From Nematostella vectensis (lineage: Eukaryota > Cnidaria > Anthozoa > Actiniaria > Edwardsiidae): a stretch of 64,000 bases of DNA. The DNA is taken from the NCBI RefSeq assembly GCF_932526225.1, contig NC_064036.1, positions 4,527,501-4,591,500 on the forward strand, given 5' to 3'. Within the stretch, counting starts at the first letter, position 1, and each line of letters begins with the position of its first letter. The position numbers and the translations under genes were made by a program. Positions 11,242 through 22,823 of this stretch are shown here, piece by piece. A model generated the notes under the pieces. It worked only from the letters and a program-made list of their open reading frames with translations, was not told the origin of the DNA and searched no databases.

Positions 11242-11829
11242 GGTTGTGGCGCAAGCTTTCTGAGCGTCAGGCTCGCGCCAAGAACTCGTCAATGATGATT
11301 TTCAGACAATTCAGCGTTAATCCCGTCTATAACGAGAAATTTATATCGGTTAAAAACTCAAAGGACTCAATGCCTCGTTGTAGTTAATTTAACAGCTGCA
11401 AACGAGAGCTGATTAGAAATTCTAATTTCTTTAGGAAAAGAAAAATCTTTATTATAATTTTAATCTGAATAATTGGTTTGGGAGTTATATTACTAAAAAT
11501 AATTCGAAGGTTTTAGTTATTGAAAATAATAGAAAGCAAAACAAATGTAAACATAAACAAATGCTAGAAAGCTAAGCCTTTGTTAAGAAAATAAATACAC
11601 GAACATGGAAAATTATAATGAATAACAACATTCGTTCACTTGCCTCAGATTCGAAGGAAGCTATCTTAACTCTGATATTCTAAATCATTACAAGGATCAT
11701 CAGTTAAAAACCTGACTACTTGCAATTCTATTGGTTGATTCTCAAACAAAAATGTACAATTCCATTCACGGCTACTCCTCTCAACACCTGCACTCTCGTT
11801 GTACAAATCTATCATTCACATGCATAACC

Positions 11830-12065
11830 ACAGGGATCCCATATGATAGCAGATATGAAAAGAATGATAGATTATCAAACAGCTTTCTTTCTTATATTAG
11901 GAAGAAAATGATAGATGCTCAAACAGTTATCATTCTTATCATATTATGCATATCCACAGGGTGCCCATATGATAGTAGATAGCAAGAGAATGATGGATGC
12001 TCAAACAGTTATCATTCTTATCATTTTATGCATAACCACAGGGTGCCCATATGATAGTAGATAGA
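11830..12065. repeat. Tandem repeat, unit about 85 bp
   Basis: Two close copies and one degraded copy of a unit containing CCACAGGGTGCCCATATGAT, then AGTAGATAG and ATGCTCAAACAGTTATCATT. No gene overlaps it. Confidence 0.75.
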
Positions 12066-13574
12066 AACATAATTACTACAAAAGCAAAAAAGAATGGACA
12101 ATTGGGACATTCCATGGCAGAAAGGAAACAAGTTGTGTATAATCATATAATTGTACCAGGGCTTTTATTAACTATCAGAGTAGGAAGTGGAGCTTGATAA
12201 GTAGGGGGTGGAAATTATTTTATCTTTTTAAATATGGTGCTCGGTGGAAAATAGCCAGACGGGGTTTAATGACACCCTTGTGTATAATATATTCCCTCAA
12301 AACTCCCTGGTATAATATTCAAGCAATAATTAAAAAGAAAAACATCTATAAAAAACAAACTAACCAACAGCCAGTAATAGATAGAGAAAAAAAAAAGAAA
12401 GAAAAAACAGGGCAAAGCTATGGTGAGATTATTGAGCTTATCTGTAGATTGTATATTTAGAAATCAATGCACAAGTTTCAATGAACAGATGTATAAATCA
12501 GTTGTGTGCCCCTGGATTGTTAGGTAATAATTTGTGTTAAACATATATAAGTCTTCAAATTATACATTGAAAAAGGATGTTTTGTAATAGAGATGCAGAT
12601 GTTTATAGAAATACCTGTTTAGACTTGGTAAAGCTGCCTTTTGACTAATAAGAACCTTTTTTTTTGTTTAATTTCAATCCCTGCCTGACTTACAAAACTC
12701 AAAAAGTTGGGGAGGGGGGGGGGGTTAGAGTAATCCTATTAAAGAGTAGAATTTAAGAGAAAGGGGAAACCTAATTTGGTATCTGTGTTAGAACTTTTTT
12801 GACATGATGGTTTAATTTAAGGTCCATACCAAGATCTACTGAGAGGGGTGAAAAGTAACATGCGGATAAGTAACATGTGGAAAAAGGATATTATTTGTCA
12901 ATCCTGCAATAACAAATGTTTGGTGGCCAAAGGCAGGTGTGCATGCGCCCTGTGCACTCCCTCAGGTATGTGGCTGTATTTGGCATTTAATAAAGATGCA
13001 AAAATAAAGATAACCACCAATATATATTTCTTGATTGAATGATATCTGCAGTATTAAGGCAGGTTTCTATGGCATCCATATTTCATGTATATGTATAAAA
13101 CTAGTAGATCAAAAAATTATACCGATCAGAAATAAAAACATGCATTGTCCGGCCTTAACAAGATATTTGAATGTGCTGATAAGGGCCAATCAGAGCACGC
13201 TTTTTTATTAGCATTGTTTTCCAGCCAATCCCAGTGGGATCCCAAAATATGGGACCCAAATATGAGACCCAAACATGAAAATTTTACAGTATTTGTATCA
13301 GGCCTTCTTTTTATCGCTTTCTGGTATATACTTCATAGGGAAACATAAAAGGGACTGACACTTGGGCTACATCAGGTCATTCAATTGGTTTTGAGTTTGA
13401 GAGCCGACTTAGCCTAAACTGATCAAGTTACTTTTTGAGTGGCAAATTCAAGTCAAAATAAACACAGAAATGATTGTGCCAATGATGCCAGGGACATTAA
13501 AAAAAATTGAATTCAGATCTTTAGCAGGCCTAAAAATACTGTGAGGCACAACACACGACATGAAGAAAATATAT

Positions 13575-13680
13575 TGGTGACACAGCTACGCCCCTGCTGG
13601 TCATTTCCTTACAATTTCTAAAAATATTGGGAGGGGGGCACATGGCCCCTTTGCCTGATACTACAGCCTGGGCTTGTGAG
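13575..13680. repeat. Dispersed repeat, copy 1
   Basis: Shares a block including AAAATATTGGG and GGGGGCACAT-like sequence with 38400-38530, where it lies in the opposite orientation. Both are diverged and non-coding. An old mobile-element fragment is the simplest reading. Confidence 0.5.
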
Positions 13681-13812
13681 CACTAAACAAGTTGCTTTTT
13701 GTTATTGGTATTTTGCCGCTAAAAGCCTGAAGGTGCACAAGTTTGCCGCCCGAAATGTGATCTGTGTGTTAGTCCCCTGGTATTGAGTGTGGAAATCAAA
13801 CTCAAAAAAAAA

Positions 13813-13845
13813 ATGAGTTCAACAATGTTCAATTGTTGAACTCAT
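13813..13845. repeat. Perfect 14-bp hairpin
   Basis: ATGAGTTCAACAAT, then loop GTTCA, then the exact reverse complement. No T-run or gene context suggests a terminator; function unknown. Confidence 0.7.
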
Positions 13846-14919
13846 CAAGAATCAAGCAAAAGAATAAATTTTGATTGTGTTGGATTAGCATTTTGTTCTG
13901 TTTTCTTGATTGATTATGTCAGGAATACTGAACATGAATTACACCTTACAAAAATATCTAGTAAAAATATTAAGAATCATTATTAGAGAGCAAAATAGGA
14001 ATTTTGTGTTACAGATGAATAACTTAAATAATCTGGGTACTGGCGTTTACGATTACTAATTATTTTGTTAAAATTTCATAAATTACCCAAGTTATTCTTC
14101 TATTAAGACATTTTGTGACATTACAACTCTAACTGACTTTGGCAAAGACCATATTTGGAAGAGAAAATACCCTCTTGTCAGCCTACCTTGTACCCAGGTG
14201 CTCACTAGAGTGACCAGACTAAGCACGCAGGGGTGCATTCCCTTCCCTTGGTCCTTTGCCCCAGCGCCAAACCCATACTTAACATCAGAAAATCTCAAGG
14301 CTTGAGAATTTTTTGGGGGGGAGGGGTGGGGTATATTCATTTTTTGGGAGGAGGGTTGGGTATAACCTCGCAGGCGTTTGCCGTTAAGAAAGCTTTCACA
14401 AACAAATCCACTTATAGATCTCAAGAGGGTGTTAGATAAATTGCACTGTGCAAGGGAATTATCGTTTTAAATATTTTAATGGAAAATAGGCAAAATGACG
14501 ATTTTCTATAGAATAATTTTCGAAAGCGATAAAAATCGCTAAAAAGCGGGAGATTTGGTGCTCAATGCGGGAGAGCGGGAGAAGGGGTCCAAAATCTTGA
14601 GAGTTGACAGGTATGGCTAAACCTTCCCATGGCTCATTGCACCCACTCTAGGCGCCCACAAGTATATTTAACACTTGTTTTTACTGAGATGCCTGGGTAC
14701 AAGGCAGCTTGTCAGCCTTGTCTACTTATTTAAAACTTCTAATTTGCTGAAGCTTTATCACAAAAAACACCATTAACGCTAAACTTCACAAAACCTTCAC
14801 ACTTTTACCTCTAATTTTCCTTGAATTGTCTACTCTGCCTTCTTCAATAGAAATTGAGGTGTGAAGTCGGTTATTGTCCTTGATGTTTGTGTATATGATA
14901 TTATGTTCATTTATTTCAG

Positions 14920-15280
14920 TTACAAAGGAGTCTTCCACTCGAACCATTCGGATGGGTAAGCCTATGTACTTATGAAGAAAACTAGAACTTCAATTAATTA
15001 TAATTATAATCCATACCTCTCTTTCTTGCTTCTTTTACACACATACAGAGAAAAATATATTCTTCGTCATGAGTTTAACTACTGCGAACCAGTGAACTAT
15101 GCTTGGGATTTATGGTTGAATGAATGTTCAGGTTCAGGGAGAAAGTGTACACGACCGACATGTTGGACATGTTGTAACAAAGGTTACTTTGGGTTGCCTG
15201 TGTTGATGCCAATGGAGCGCGCTGATAGGAGGCCGGCGCCGAGGAGCACCGTAGGTACACAGGGAGCTTACTTTAATTAA
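14920..15280 (+). CDS. Unrecognised cysteine-rich protein, last two exons (partial)
   Basis: I do not recognise this protein. Two exons fit together. The first, 14920..14955, follows a TTATTTCAG acceptor and ends at a GTAAGC donor, encoding YKGVFHSNHSDG. The second, 15049..15280, follows a pyrimidine-rich ACATACAG acceptor and continues EKYILRHEFNYCEPVNYAWD, then a cluster of six further cysteines (including CTRPTCWTCC) and a basic, proline-containing tail ending at TAA. The phase-2 junction is consistent. AATAAA occurs at 15288-15293, only 8 bases after the stop. The cysteine spacing suggests a disulphide-bonded extracellular module or a metal-binding knuckle. Upstream exons should lie left of 14920 but were not identified with confidence. 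Confidence 0.5.
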
Positions 15281-15293
15281 CGGTTTGAATAAA

Positions 15294-15930
15294 GTTCGAA
15301 TGTTCTTATGCGTTGTTATTGATTTAATTCGATAATTGAAGCCTGCAACGACTCCCCAAGACCCTGAGACAGCCTGATTACTGCGACAGCCACCTCAATC
15401 GGAAAATACTACTACGCCAGCTAGCACAGTTTATGTGTTAATAAACCAGGGTGACCATTCCCATAGTAGCGAAATGATGACCTATGGCCATCAACATACA
15501 TTCATAGTCGTGTGATGATGACACAGGGTGACTATCACTATCCGTGGCACTGCCATAAAATGGTGATGCCGCATATCATTGACTTCAAGTGGTAAGATAT
15601 GGTAAGTGCGACATTTTATGGACATTTTAAACTAGAGCTTAAAAACATCGACGGTGGCAAAACAACATTAGCGGCTGGAAAAGACCAATGAAAGTTCAAA
15701 GAGCAAAAATGGGAATAATTTAAAGAGAATTAAAGAATCTCTCTTGTAGGCACTTTGAAAAGAGCTGTGGTTCCGCTATAATATGCACTAAGCTAATTTG
15801 ATATATTAGTAGCAAAATAGTGTACCGGATTTATACTTATATAACAGAAACCTTGTTTTTAGGGACAATTTTTACATTTTATAGGATGGTTGTCAATAGT
15901 AAAAAAAACAAGCACGATCTAGTCAATACA
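15294..15930. other. Spacer between convergent genes
   Basis: Between the cysteine-rich gene (+) and the chitinase (-). It includes 15394-15475, a diverged copy of chitinase intron sequence at 16682-16763 (shared AATAAACCAGGG and GACCATTCCCATAG blocks). No gene is seen. Confidence 0.5.
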
Positions 15931-15935
15931 ACCGT

Positions 15936-15941
15936 TTTATT
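15936..15941 (-). terminator. Chitinase polyadenylation signal
   Basis: AATAAA on the minus strand, 72 bases after the chitinase stop codon. Confidence 0.6.
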
Positions 15942-16012
15942 TATCATTTTCTACCCGTCATGCGTCTTTTGCCGCGCCTCAACACCAAATATCACGTGAC
16001 GTAACACTCAAA

Positions 16013-19000
16013 TTAGCAAGTGACATTACTAGGCCAGTCACAATTTTTGGTTTTCTTATTGTAAAGAAGACCTGCTGGACAACTGTTGGGGTAAGCTACC
16101 CCTCCAGCGCACATGACGAACTTGGAGCAGTCGTTAGGGTCGGGATGCGTGCCGTCCCCGAGAGACGAGCAACTTACTGGCCCTGAAATTAGAATAACAA
16201 ATAGGTTTACTTTGACACACTGACAGATCAACTTGATAAGCCGTGCCTTTTTGTTTTCGCACTCAGCTGATTTAGGTTCTTGCACTATGGATATGGCTGG
16301 TGGAGGAGCCATGGTATTCAACAAAGGGCGATAAACCAACAGATGCATAGCTAAGGGTAGCAGAAAAACATGGTTCTTTTTGATAAAATCACCAAACCGA
16401 GATAATTTGTAGATTGTTTTGCAAATACTATCTATGACTGCGCAAGTCCCCTACACACAAGGCAGGGGCTTAGCCAGGGGGGTGGCCCAGGGGGCCCGGT
16501 CCCCTTCTAGCAGCCAAAAATACAGTAAATGTATGAGACATTATCTAAAATACAGGAGACAATGCCTTGAAAAGGCCTTTTGAGCCCTCTCCTGTCTCCT
16601 GGCTACGCAGCTGCAAGGATATACAATGGACAGGACCCGGATCGAGTAGAAACAAAGTAAAAAATATATGTTTTGTATTATGACAGCCACCTAAATCAGG
16701 AAAAAATACTTTGCTAGCTAGCACAGCTAATGTGTTAATAAACCAGGGCGACCATTCCCATAGCACACTCACCACTAGGTTGACTTGTGGTGACCGGGGC
16801 CTTTGTAGTGGTCGTAACCTTGTCTGTGGCAAGTGGTGCTTTCGTGGTTGCTGGGGGCTGGGGTGGGGCATTAGTTGTAGGGTGGACCGGTGGCGGCTTA
16901 ACGGTGCCTCCGCTGACCAGCTTGAATGCGTGTTCACTGTAATGGTTGCCGTTGGGTTTATTATTCTGCGCCCACGAGCAGTCCCATAGCATGATACCGC
17001 TGACTCCAGGCTTGTCGCGAATCAGCTGTGGAGAAAAGGTAAAATGAAAATATGTATAATTTTGTCTTGATTCTTTTATACTTCCGCCACTCAAGGACAT
17101 CTACATAATGTACTTTATAAAAGGGTTAAATCGAAAATGTAGTTTTAAGGTATTGTTAAGGAGGGGCCTGTTCTGACATTTTGAAACATCGGAAAATTGC
17201 AACATATTTCTCACCCAATTTTGACAGTTTCCCATTACTCTAAGTTTCTCTGGGTTCAAGAAGTGACACGCGACTTATAACTTCACCTGTTCTCAGCCAG
17301 TTTTTCCGGCGTGGAGTGTAAACATCCGTTTTATAACATCACCTTGTACTGCTTGTATTTTTCAGCCAGTTTCTTCGGCGTTAAGTAGTTATAATATGTG
17401 GTAATTACAACATCACCTTGTATTTCTCGGACAGTTCTTTCGGCGTGGAGTAGTTATAGTAAGCGGTAATTATAACATCACCTTGTATTTTTCGGCCAGT
17501 TTCTCCAGCGTGGAGTAGTTATAATATGCGGTAATTATAACATCACCTTGTATTTCTCGGCCAGTTTCTCCGGCGTGAAGTAGTAATGCGGTTTTCCCGC
17601 CGCGCCTGTACCAGCCGGAAGACCAAGGATTATCTTTGGTCCGTTCGTAATCCCATTCGCCCAATTCAACCACGTGTCCATCACCGAGACAAAGTACGAG
17701 CTGCCCGGGTAACAATAGTTGTTGTAGAACTGAATGAAGAGGTAGTCAAACTCACTTCCAACCTCTGAAGGAAAAACGTCATTTCATGAGAAGGGCTGAC
17801 GGGAAGAGAATCTACCCCCCCCCCCTACCCCCACCCAAAAAAAAAAAGAGAGAAAGAAGAAGAAAGAAAAAAACTCTATCAACTAATCAAAGCAAAATCA
17901 TTAAACACACGCCGAATTGAAATTTCGCCCTTAGCAAATGAATAATCATAACACCTTTGAAAAAAGAACAGACGCACCATTGAATTGTATTTATATTTTT
18001 TAAGCATTTTGAAGCCGACTTCCATAGTTCTCTAATCTGCCTCGTTTTTAGTTTTTTACCTCTCGCTACCCTTCGCTTTTGCGTCTACTCCCATTCCCTA
18101 TCCGCCTCCCACGCTTCCTTTCCCCATCCTTTCTTTCCCCATGCTTCCTTTTCCCGCTCTTCCTTTTCCCTTCTTTTCTTCCGCCATACAAACCCTCTAG
18201 TGCGGAGCCTGGTGTCTGCGGGCCCATCCACTTGTCGGGGAAGGGGCACTGTGGCGCGGCCGTGATCAGATATTGTCGACTGGAATCGGTGCGCATCAGC
18301 TGGCGAATCTCCCGCACGAAGTCGGGGTAGTACTTGTAGCTGCCCACCTCGATATCCAGATCGACACCATCTAGTACAGCGCTTAAAACATGAAATCCAG
18401 TCAAGAGTATGATAACCCACTTTCTTTTCACTTATTCATAGCAAAAAATATCCAATCTTGAAAAGTACCGCTTCTTTGCTTTAGCCACATCTTTTTTATT
18501 GTTTTCATTCAACTCTGGAAGACAAACTATATGATGAAATTCCATAATAACCATCTAAAATGTCTTGTAAACTAGTTACCAATCCAAACCAAAATATCAC
18601 AATGTGACTATCCCAAATGAACGGACGGGAGTGAGTCCTTTCTCACCATTGGAATTCGATAGGTTGACAAAATGACGGCTGACACGAGAACCTTAAGCTT
18701 TTTTGCTCTGTGCGTATTCAAGTAAGTGTCTCGGGTGACATTTAAACCACCTCATTGAATAGGTCATACTACATCATATCACTACATACTACATAATATC
18801 AGTCATCTTGACTCAGCAGCTTTTAAAATTAACCCCATAATTTCCTACAGATTTCAAAAGGAACCTCCATCTATCAAGCAGTCACCCTCTTGAACATAGT
18901 CTCCCTTAAGTGCCGAAGATATCAGTTGTACTCACCTCAAAAACGGCCTTTTCCCAGGCAGGTCTTGCCCTCCGAGGAACATATTCCAGATGTTATAAGC

Positions 19001-21060
19001 GAGTGCTCGGGCGTTAGCTGCACTTCCTAGTGTCCCATCGCACGTGTCGCCACCAAGTGAGATTATCACTTTCTTGCCCATCTTCTGACAGTCCCGTATC
19101 CCTCCACCAATTGTCGCGCACTCATAGATTCCTGGGTAATTCGCATCCGGGACATAGCTGCAGTGATGAGCGAAGTTCATGCCAGGGAGTTTAGGATCTA
19201 TAGTCACATAAATTCAACCCAGTCTTAGGCAATTCGCATTAATGAGGACTGACATATATTTCTAACAACGGGCCTATTTATAATAAAGTCGTGCCTTATT
19301 GTTATAACAAGCATTGCACTTCTCAGCTAATAAGTCTTTAAGTACAAATGTCTTTTTTATTACAAATTTGGCAAGGTGTTATTTCAAATATGGCTTCAAT
19401 TATGTCTTATTAAAAACGTGTAACGGCTTTATTAAGTGTTATTATAAATGTGGCAAGACCCTATTACAAATTAAGCACATCTCTTATGGTGTAAAATTAG
19501 TCCCAAGTGCTATCTCTCAGGGAAACAATCAGAAAGTTTGCTATCCCTAAGGGTGTCATCCAGCCCTATTCAAGTGAAAAGAGTATTATGTCCTAACAAA
19601 CTGTATTAATTTCTCACCTTAATTGACCAATCAGAATCGCCATTGTTCTGTCTATAACGGTGATACACAAAGCTTTTCACTAAAGTTTTTCTTTTACTGC
19701 CATCCCTTAGGGAAAAAATTCTTAAGGCCACGCCATGTTGGCCACACCCACTTTGCTATCCCTTAGGGTAGAAATTCTTAAGGCCACGCCATGTTGGCCA
19801 CACCCACTTTGCTATCCCTTAGGGTAGAAATTCTTAAGGCCACGCCATGTTGGCCACACCCACTTTGCTATCCCTTAGGGTAGAAATTCTTAAGGCCACG
19901 CCTTTATGTTGGCCACACCCACTTTGCTATCCTTTAGGGTTTCCCCCAGGGACCAAAAACTAACCAGGTCCTTTATTTCGCACATCAAACAATCGATGGA
20001 CGAAAGCGATGACGTAGATATCGAAGTCGTAGTTGTTACAGAAGTGTCTCAGGTCTCTCTCGTAGTTCAATCTGCCAAATGTGGGCCCTGCCGCATTTTG
20101 TCCCCAGTACCCCACCAAAAGCTGTCGATTGGATGGAAGTGACCTGAGAAAAGCAAGGGGTAGTGGTAGGGAGAGTTGTCAGTATGACGCCAGGGTGCTG
20201 CTGGTGGTGGTGGGGGGGGGGGGGGGGGGGAGAGGGTGTGTAAGAAAAGGAAAAGGAAGTAGACCATTCAGACGTTCGCTAAATCATCTGGGGTTTTCGG
20301 CCCCAGCACTTCTGTCTACCGGTCTGTAGATTACAAAGGTTCCTGGTAACGCCAAACATAGAGTAAAAAAAATATTGTAGTCTATGGGCGCCTTGGGTCT
20401 TTTGGGAGCTCGAAAGAACAGAAGTGAGCATTGATTGATGACGAGGCTTGACTAGCTGCAGTCCGCGTTCTACGAAGCTCGAGGTACTTTCATGTGTGTA
20501 AAGACGCGGGACTTGAATGGAATTCGTCGAGTCGTTGTTTCTTTGATTAGTCACACACTTGACTTGGCTTACACGTATGATCAAAAAGGTATGAACAGAA
20601 AATCATTGTGTCGTAGCCCACATTGCTTCATGGGTATCAAATGAATAATCAAAAAGAAGGGTAAGTAAAGTCATTTAACCGAAATTCGAAAAGAGTTGGT
20701 TTATTCTTTATTTCTAGTGCCTATAACTATTCACATGGCTTTCTGAGACCAGAATTAAGGTTTACGTTACCCATGAGCTATCGCGAGCTACGACACTTGA
20801 AATAGGCGGGGAAAGAAGAAAACGCCATAAAAAAAGCCTAAACAAAAGCCCTTCTAGATAGTCTGAGAAAAAAAGACCATATTGGATGGAAATATTACTT
20901 AACACACTTTTCGCTTTATAGGGGGTATCACTGTATTTTTCTGTAGAAGACTTTAAATTAACTTGGCATTTTTTTCGGTTTACCTTTTAGTACTTGCGGA
21001 AGCACACGACAAAAGGCTCGCAATCACGAGCACTAGCGCTAGCTGTACCACCGTCATCAT
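16013..21060 (-). CDS. Secreted class III (hevamine-type) GH18 chitinase with CBM14 tail
   Basis: Predicted extracellular enzyme cleaving beta-1,4 bonds of chitin. Seven minus-strand exons join in phase: 21060..20984, 20143..19965, 19197..18936, 18381..18194, 17764..17547, 17025..16773, 16182..16013, giving 448 residues. Residues 1 to about 22 (MMTVVQLALVLVIASLLSC) are a signal peptide. The barrel starts LLVGYWGQNAAG, the hevamine-like strand 1. KVIISLGGD follows, and the GH18 DxxDxDxE catalytic motif is intact as DGVDLDIE at 177-184, with Glu184 the predicted acid. ITAAPQCPFPDKWMG and FDYLFIQFYNNYC are class III signatures, and GIMLWDCSWAQN closes the barrel. A Pro/Thr linker (about 337-392) leads to a six-cysteine CBM14/peritrophin-A domain (393-448). 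The exon-5 3' end is tandemly repeated in the following intron. The class III barrel is better known from plants and fungi. Confidence 0.93.
16458..16620. repeat. Dispersed repeat A, copy 1
   Basis: Shares with 63763-63905 a G-rich start (GCCAGGGGG-GTGGCCCAG), then CTAGCAGCCAAAAATACAGT, AATACAGGAGA and AATGCCTTGAAA. It lies in the last chitinase intron; the other copy lies in an enolase intron. Probably a short non-autonomous element. Confidence 0.7.
17277..17590 (-). repeat. Minisatellite seeded by chitinase exon 5 and its 5' splice site
   Basis: The last coding bases of exon 5 (GAGAAACTGGCCGAGAAATA to CAAG), the donor GTGATG and about 10 intron bases form a 65-bp unit. It occurs about five times in a row, beginning with the genuine exon end at 17547. 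Donor positions fall near 17546, 17481, 17416 and 17342, with the leftmost copy the most diverged. Later copies still encode EKLAEKYK before a GTGATG-like donor. Because 65 is not a multiple of 3, use of a downstream donor would shift frame. Confidence 0.85.
19690..19935. repeat. Minisatellite in chitinase intron, unit about 63 bp
   Basis: Four near-identical units containing CCCTTAGGGTAGAAATTCTT and AAGGCCACGCCATGTTGGCC. The array starts about 30 bases downstream of the exon-2 donor and does not include exon sequence. The low divergence suggests recent expansion. Confidence 0.9.
20212..20231. repeat. Poly-G/poly-C tract
   Basis: About 20 consecutive G on the + strand in the first chitinase intron. 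Similar G-runs occur near 29708-29727 and 50727-50748. Run length is likely unstable and prone to sequencing error. Confidence 0.8.
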
Positions 21061-21444
21061 AGCTCCTATATTACCAAGTGCTATACTTGCCGAAAAGAGG
21101 CCTGCGCTTTTCTGGGGCGTTTCCACTGTCATAACAGCTGTATTAACATACCCGTATTCTGACATCCTCTTGACAAGGCTTCACGAGTAAAGCAGCTAGT
21201 GGGGGCAGCTGGAAGAAGGCGTGTGCTTGTGTTTGGACAACTGGAGCACGGGTGACCTTAGTACAGCAAAGGAAAATGGAATAGCACCCTTCCATTCCAA
21301 AATGTAATGTAGGCAACCTTTTTTGCAGATACACAGCTAGTGCAAACATTCAAAAGCCAATCTACTTATTTTCCGTATTCAGTGTTCTAGAACGCGCTAT
21401 AGAAATCAATATATTTTTTTTTCAATATTTATTTTATTTTATTA

Positions 21445-21594
<150 letters not shown>

Positions 21595-21628
21595 CCAACT
21601 CTCCTGTTATGAAGAACTCTCAAAGCCT

Positions 21629-21950
21629 TTTGAATCCTTGACCGGCGCCGTTGGACAATTAGGTCACTCGGCTGAACACGGGAGCGAAGCAAACAACTTA
21701 TAGCGCGAGGCTGTCAACGGCGCATTTGATACGGATTTCATAATTTTTCGTGGTCTAAAATTCAGAACTATCAGTTTTCGAAGCAAGGTAAGTAATCTGT
21801 TATCTCTTATTTTTGTTTAATTTATATAACAGATTACTATGCGCCGATGACAGCCTTGCAGACTTTCCACATCGCAGGCTATAGTTTGCTTCGCTCCTTC
21901 AGCCGAGCGTACCTAATTGTCCAACGGCGCCGGTCAAGGATTCAAATCGC
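21629..21950. mobile_element. Foldback / MITE-like element with long inverted ends
   Basis: The left arm contains GAATCCTTGACCGGCGCCGT and GGACAATTAGGT; the right arm contains their reverse complements near 21915-21950. Both arms also share GCTTCGCTCC near the inner side. An inner inverted pair (GTAATCTGTTAT with ATAACAGATTAC) is centred near 21815. There is no coding capacity. Confidence 0.7.
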
Positions 21951-22823
21951 TGCTTACTCGTTTTAAAAAATGGCTAGCGGCCAGGGAAAATGATTTAGCT
22001 CGGATGTTTTGCCACATATCGGATGTAAGTGTACCCTGGCATAGGTCTGCGATAGATAAAAATATTTTGTTTGTTGTATTTTCCTCGCGAATTTCGACGG
22101 TATTTGAGTGCTACCGAAAATGGCGCCTCCAACCTTGTTTCTTTCCTTAGTAGGGGGAGAGAAGTCATATATTCCGTTACGAAAACCCCCCAAAATCGTA
22201 TATTACACACAAATATGACAACAACAAGGCATGTTCTAAGTTGTAAGGCAATTTTATTGGCAATGTTTCACAAAAAATCGCGATTTCAATCCACTCGTTT
22301 TACCTCTAAGAATAACAGCCGATTCCAAGCTACGAACAAGCTTCGAAACCATTGCCTGGGCTACCTGTGCTTAGACCTCTTCTATGTTTTACCCTACTCT
22401 ACATTCCTTGCCCGTCTCACTTGGGCATCTACACTTCCATCAGACGGAACTTCGCTATATCTAAAATGGCGCCAACCATGCAATTCATTCAAGTAATACG
22501 AGATATGGCCTTGATATGAGTTTGTCATCCTTCAAAGATAAAGAAAAGAGAAAAAAAAGACACGGAAAATAGAGAATCGAAATATAAAACAACGTGTCTT
22601 AGAACGTTAGATCTTTTCAAGCTAAGGAAAGCAAGTTCAATGCTCTGTGTCTCAATCGAAGATTTTTCCAGGGCATAAGAAGGGATTTTCGAAGGGGGGC
22701 GGACCATCCCGAGTAAGGAAGGGGGAGGGGGGCAATAGAAATTCCCTTAAAAGTCCAATTCAAGGGTGGGGCAAATGGAGGGGGCTCCAGCCCTCCTGGG
22801 TCTGCCACCTCTTGCAATGGCTA

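Larger units (their letters stand above)
11242..14919. other. Intergenic region without a recognised gene
   Basis: Between the transporter cluster (-) and the unknown cysteine-rich gene (+). Contents: a tandem repeat near 11830-12065, a G-run near 12713-12723, a hairpin at 13813-13845 and a dispersed repeat at 13575-13680. Near 12885-12966 an open + stretch encodes ICQSCNNKCLVAKGRCACAL and ends in a GTATGT donor. It could be an upstream exon of the cysteine-rich gene, but its phase does not fit the next visible exon directly. Confidence 0.4.
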
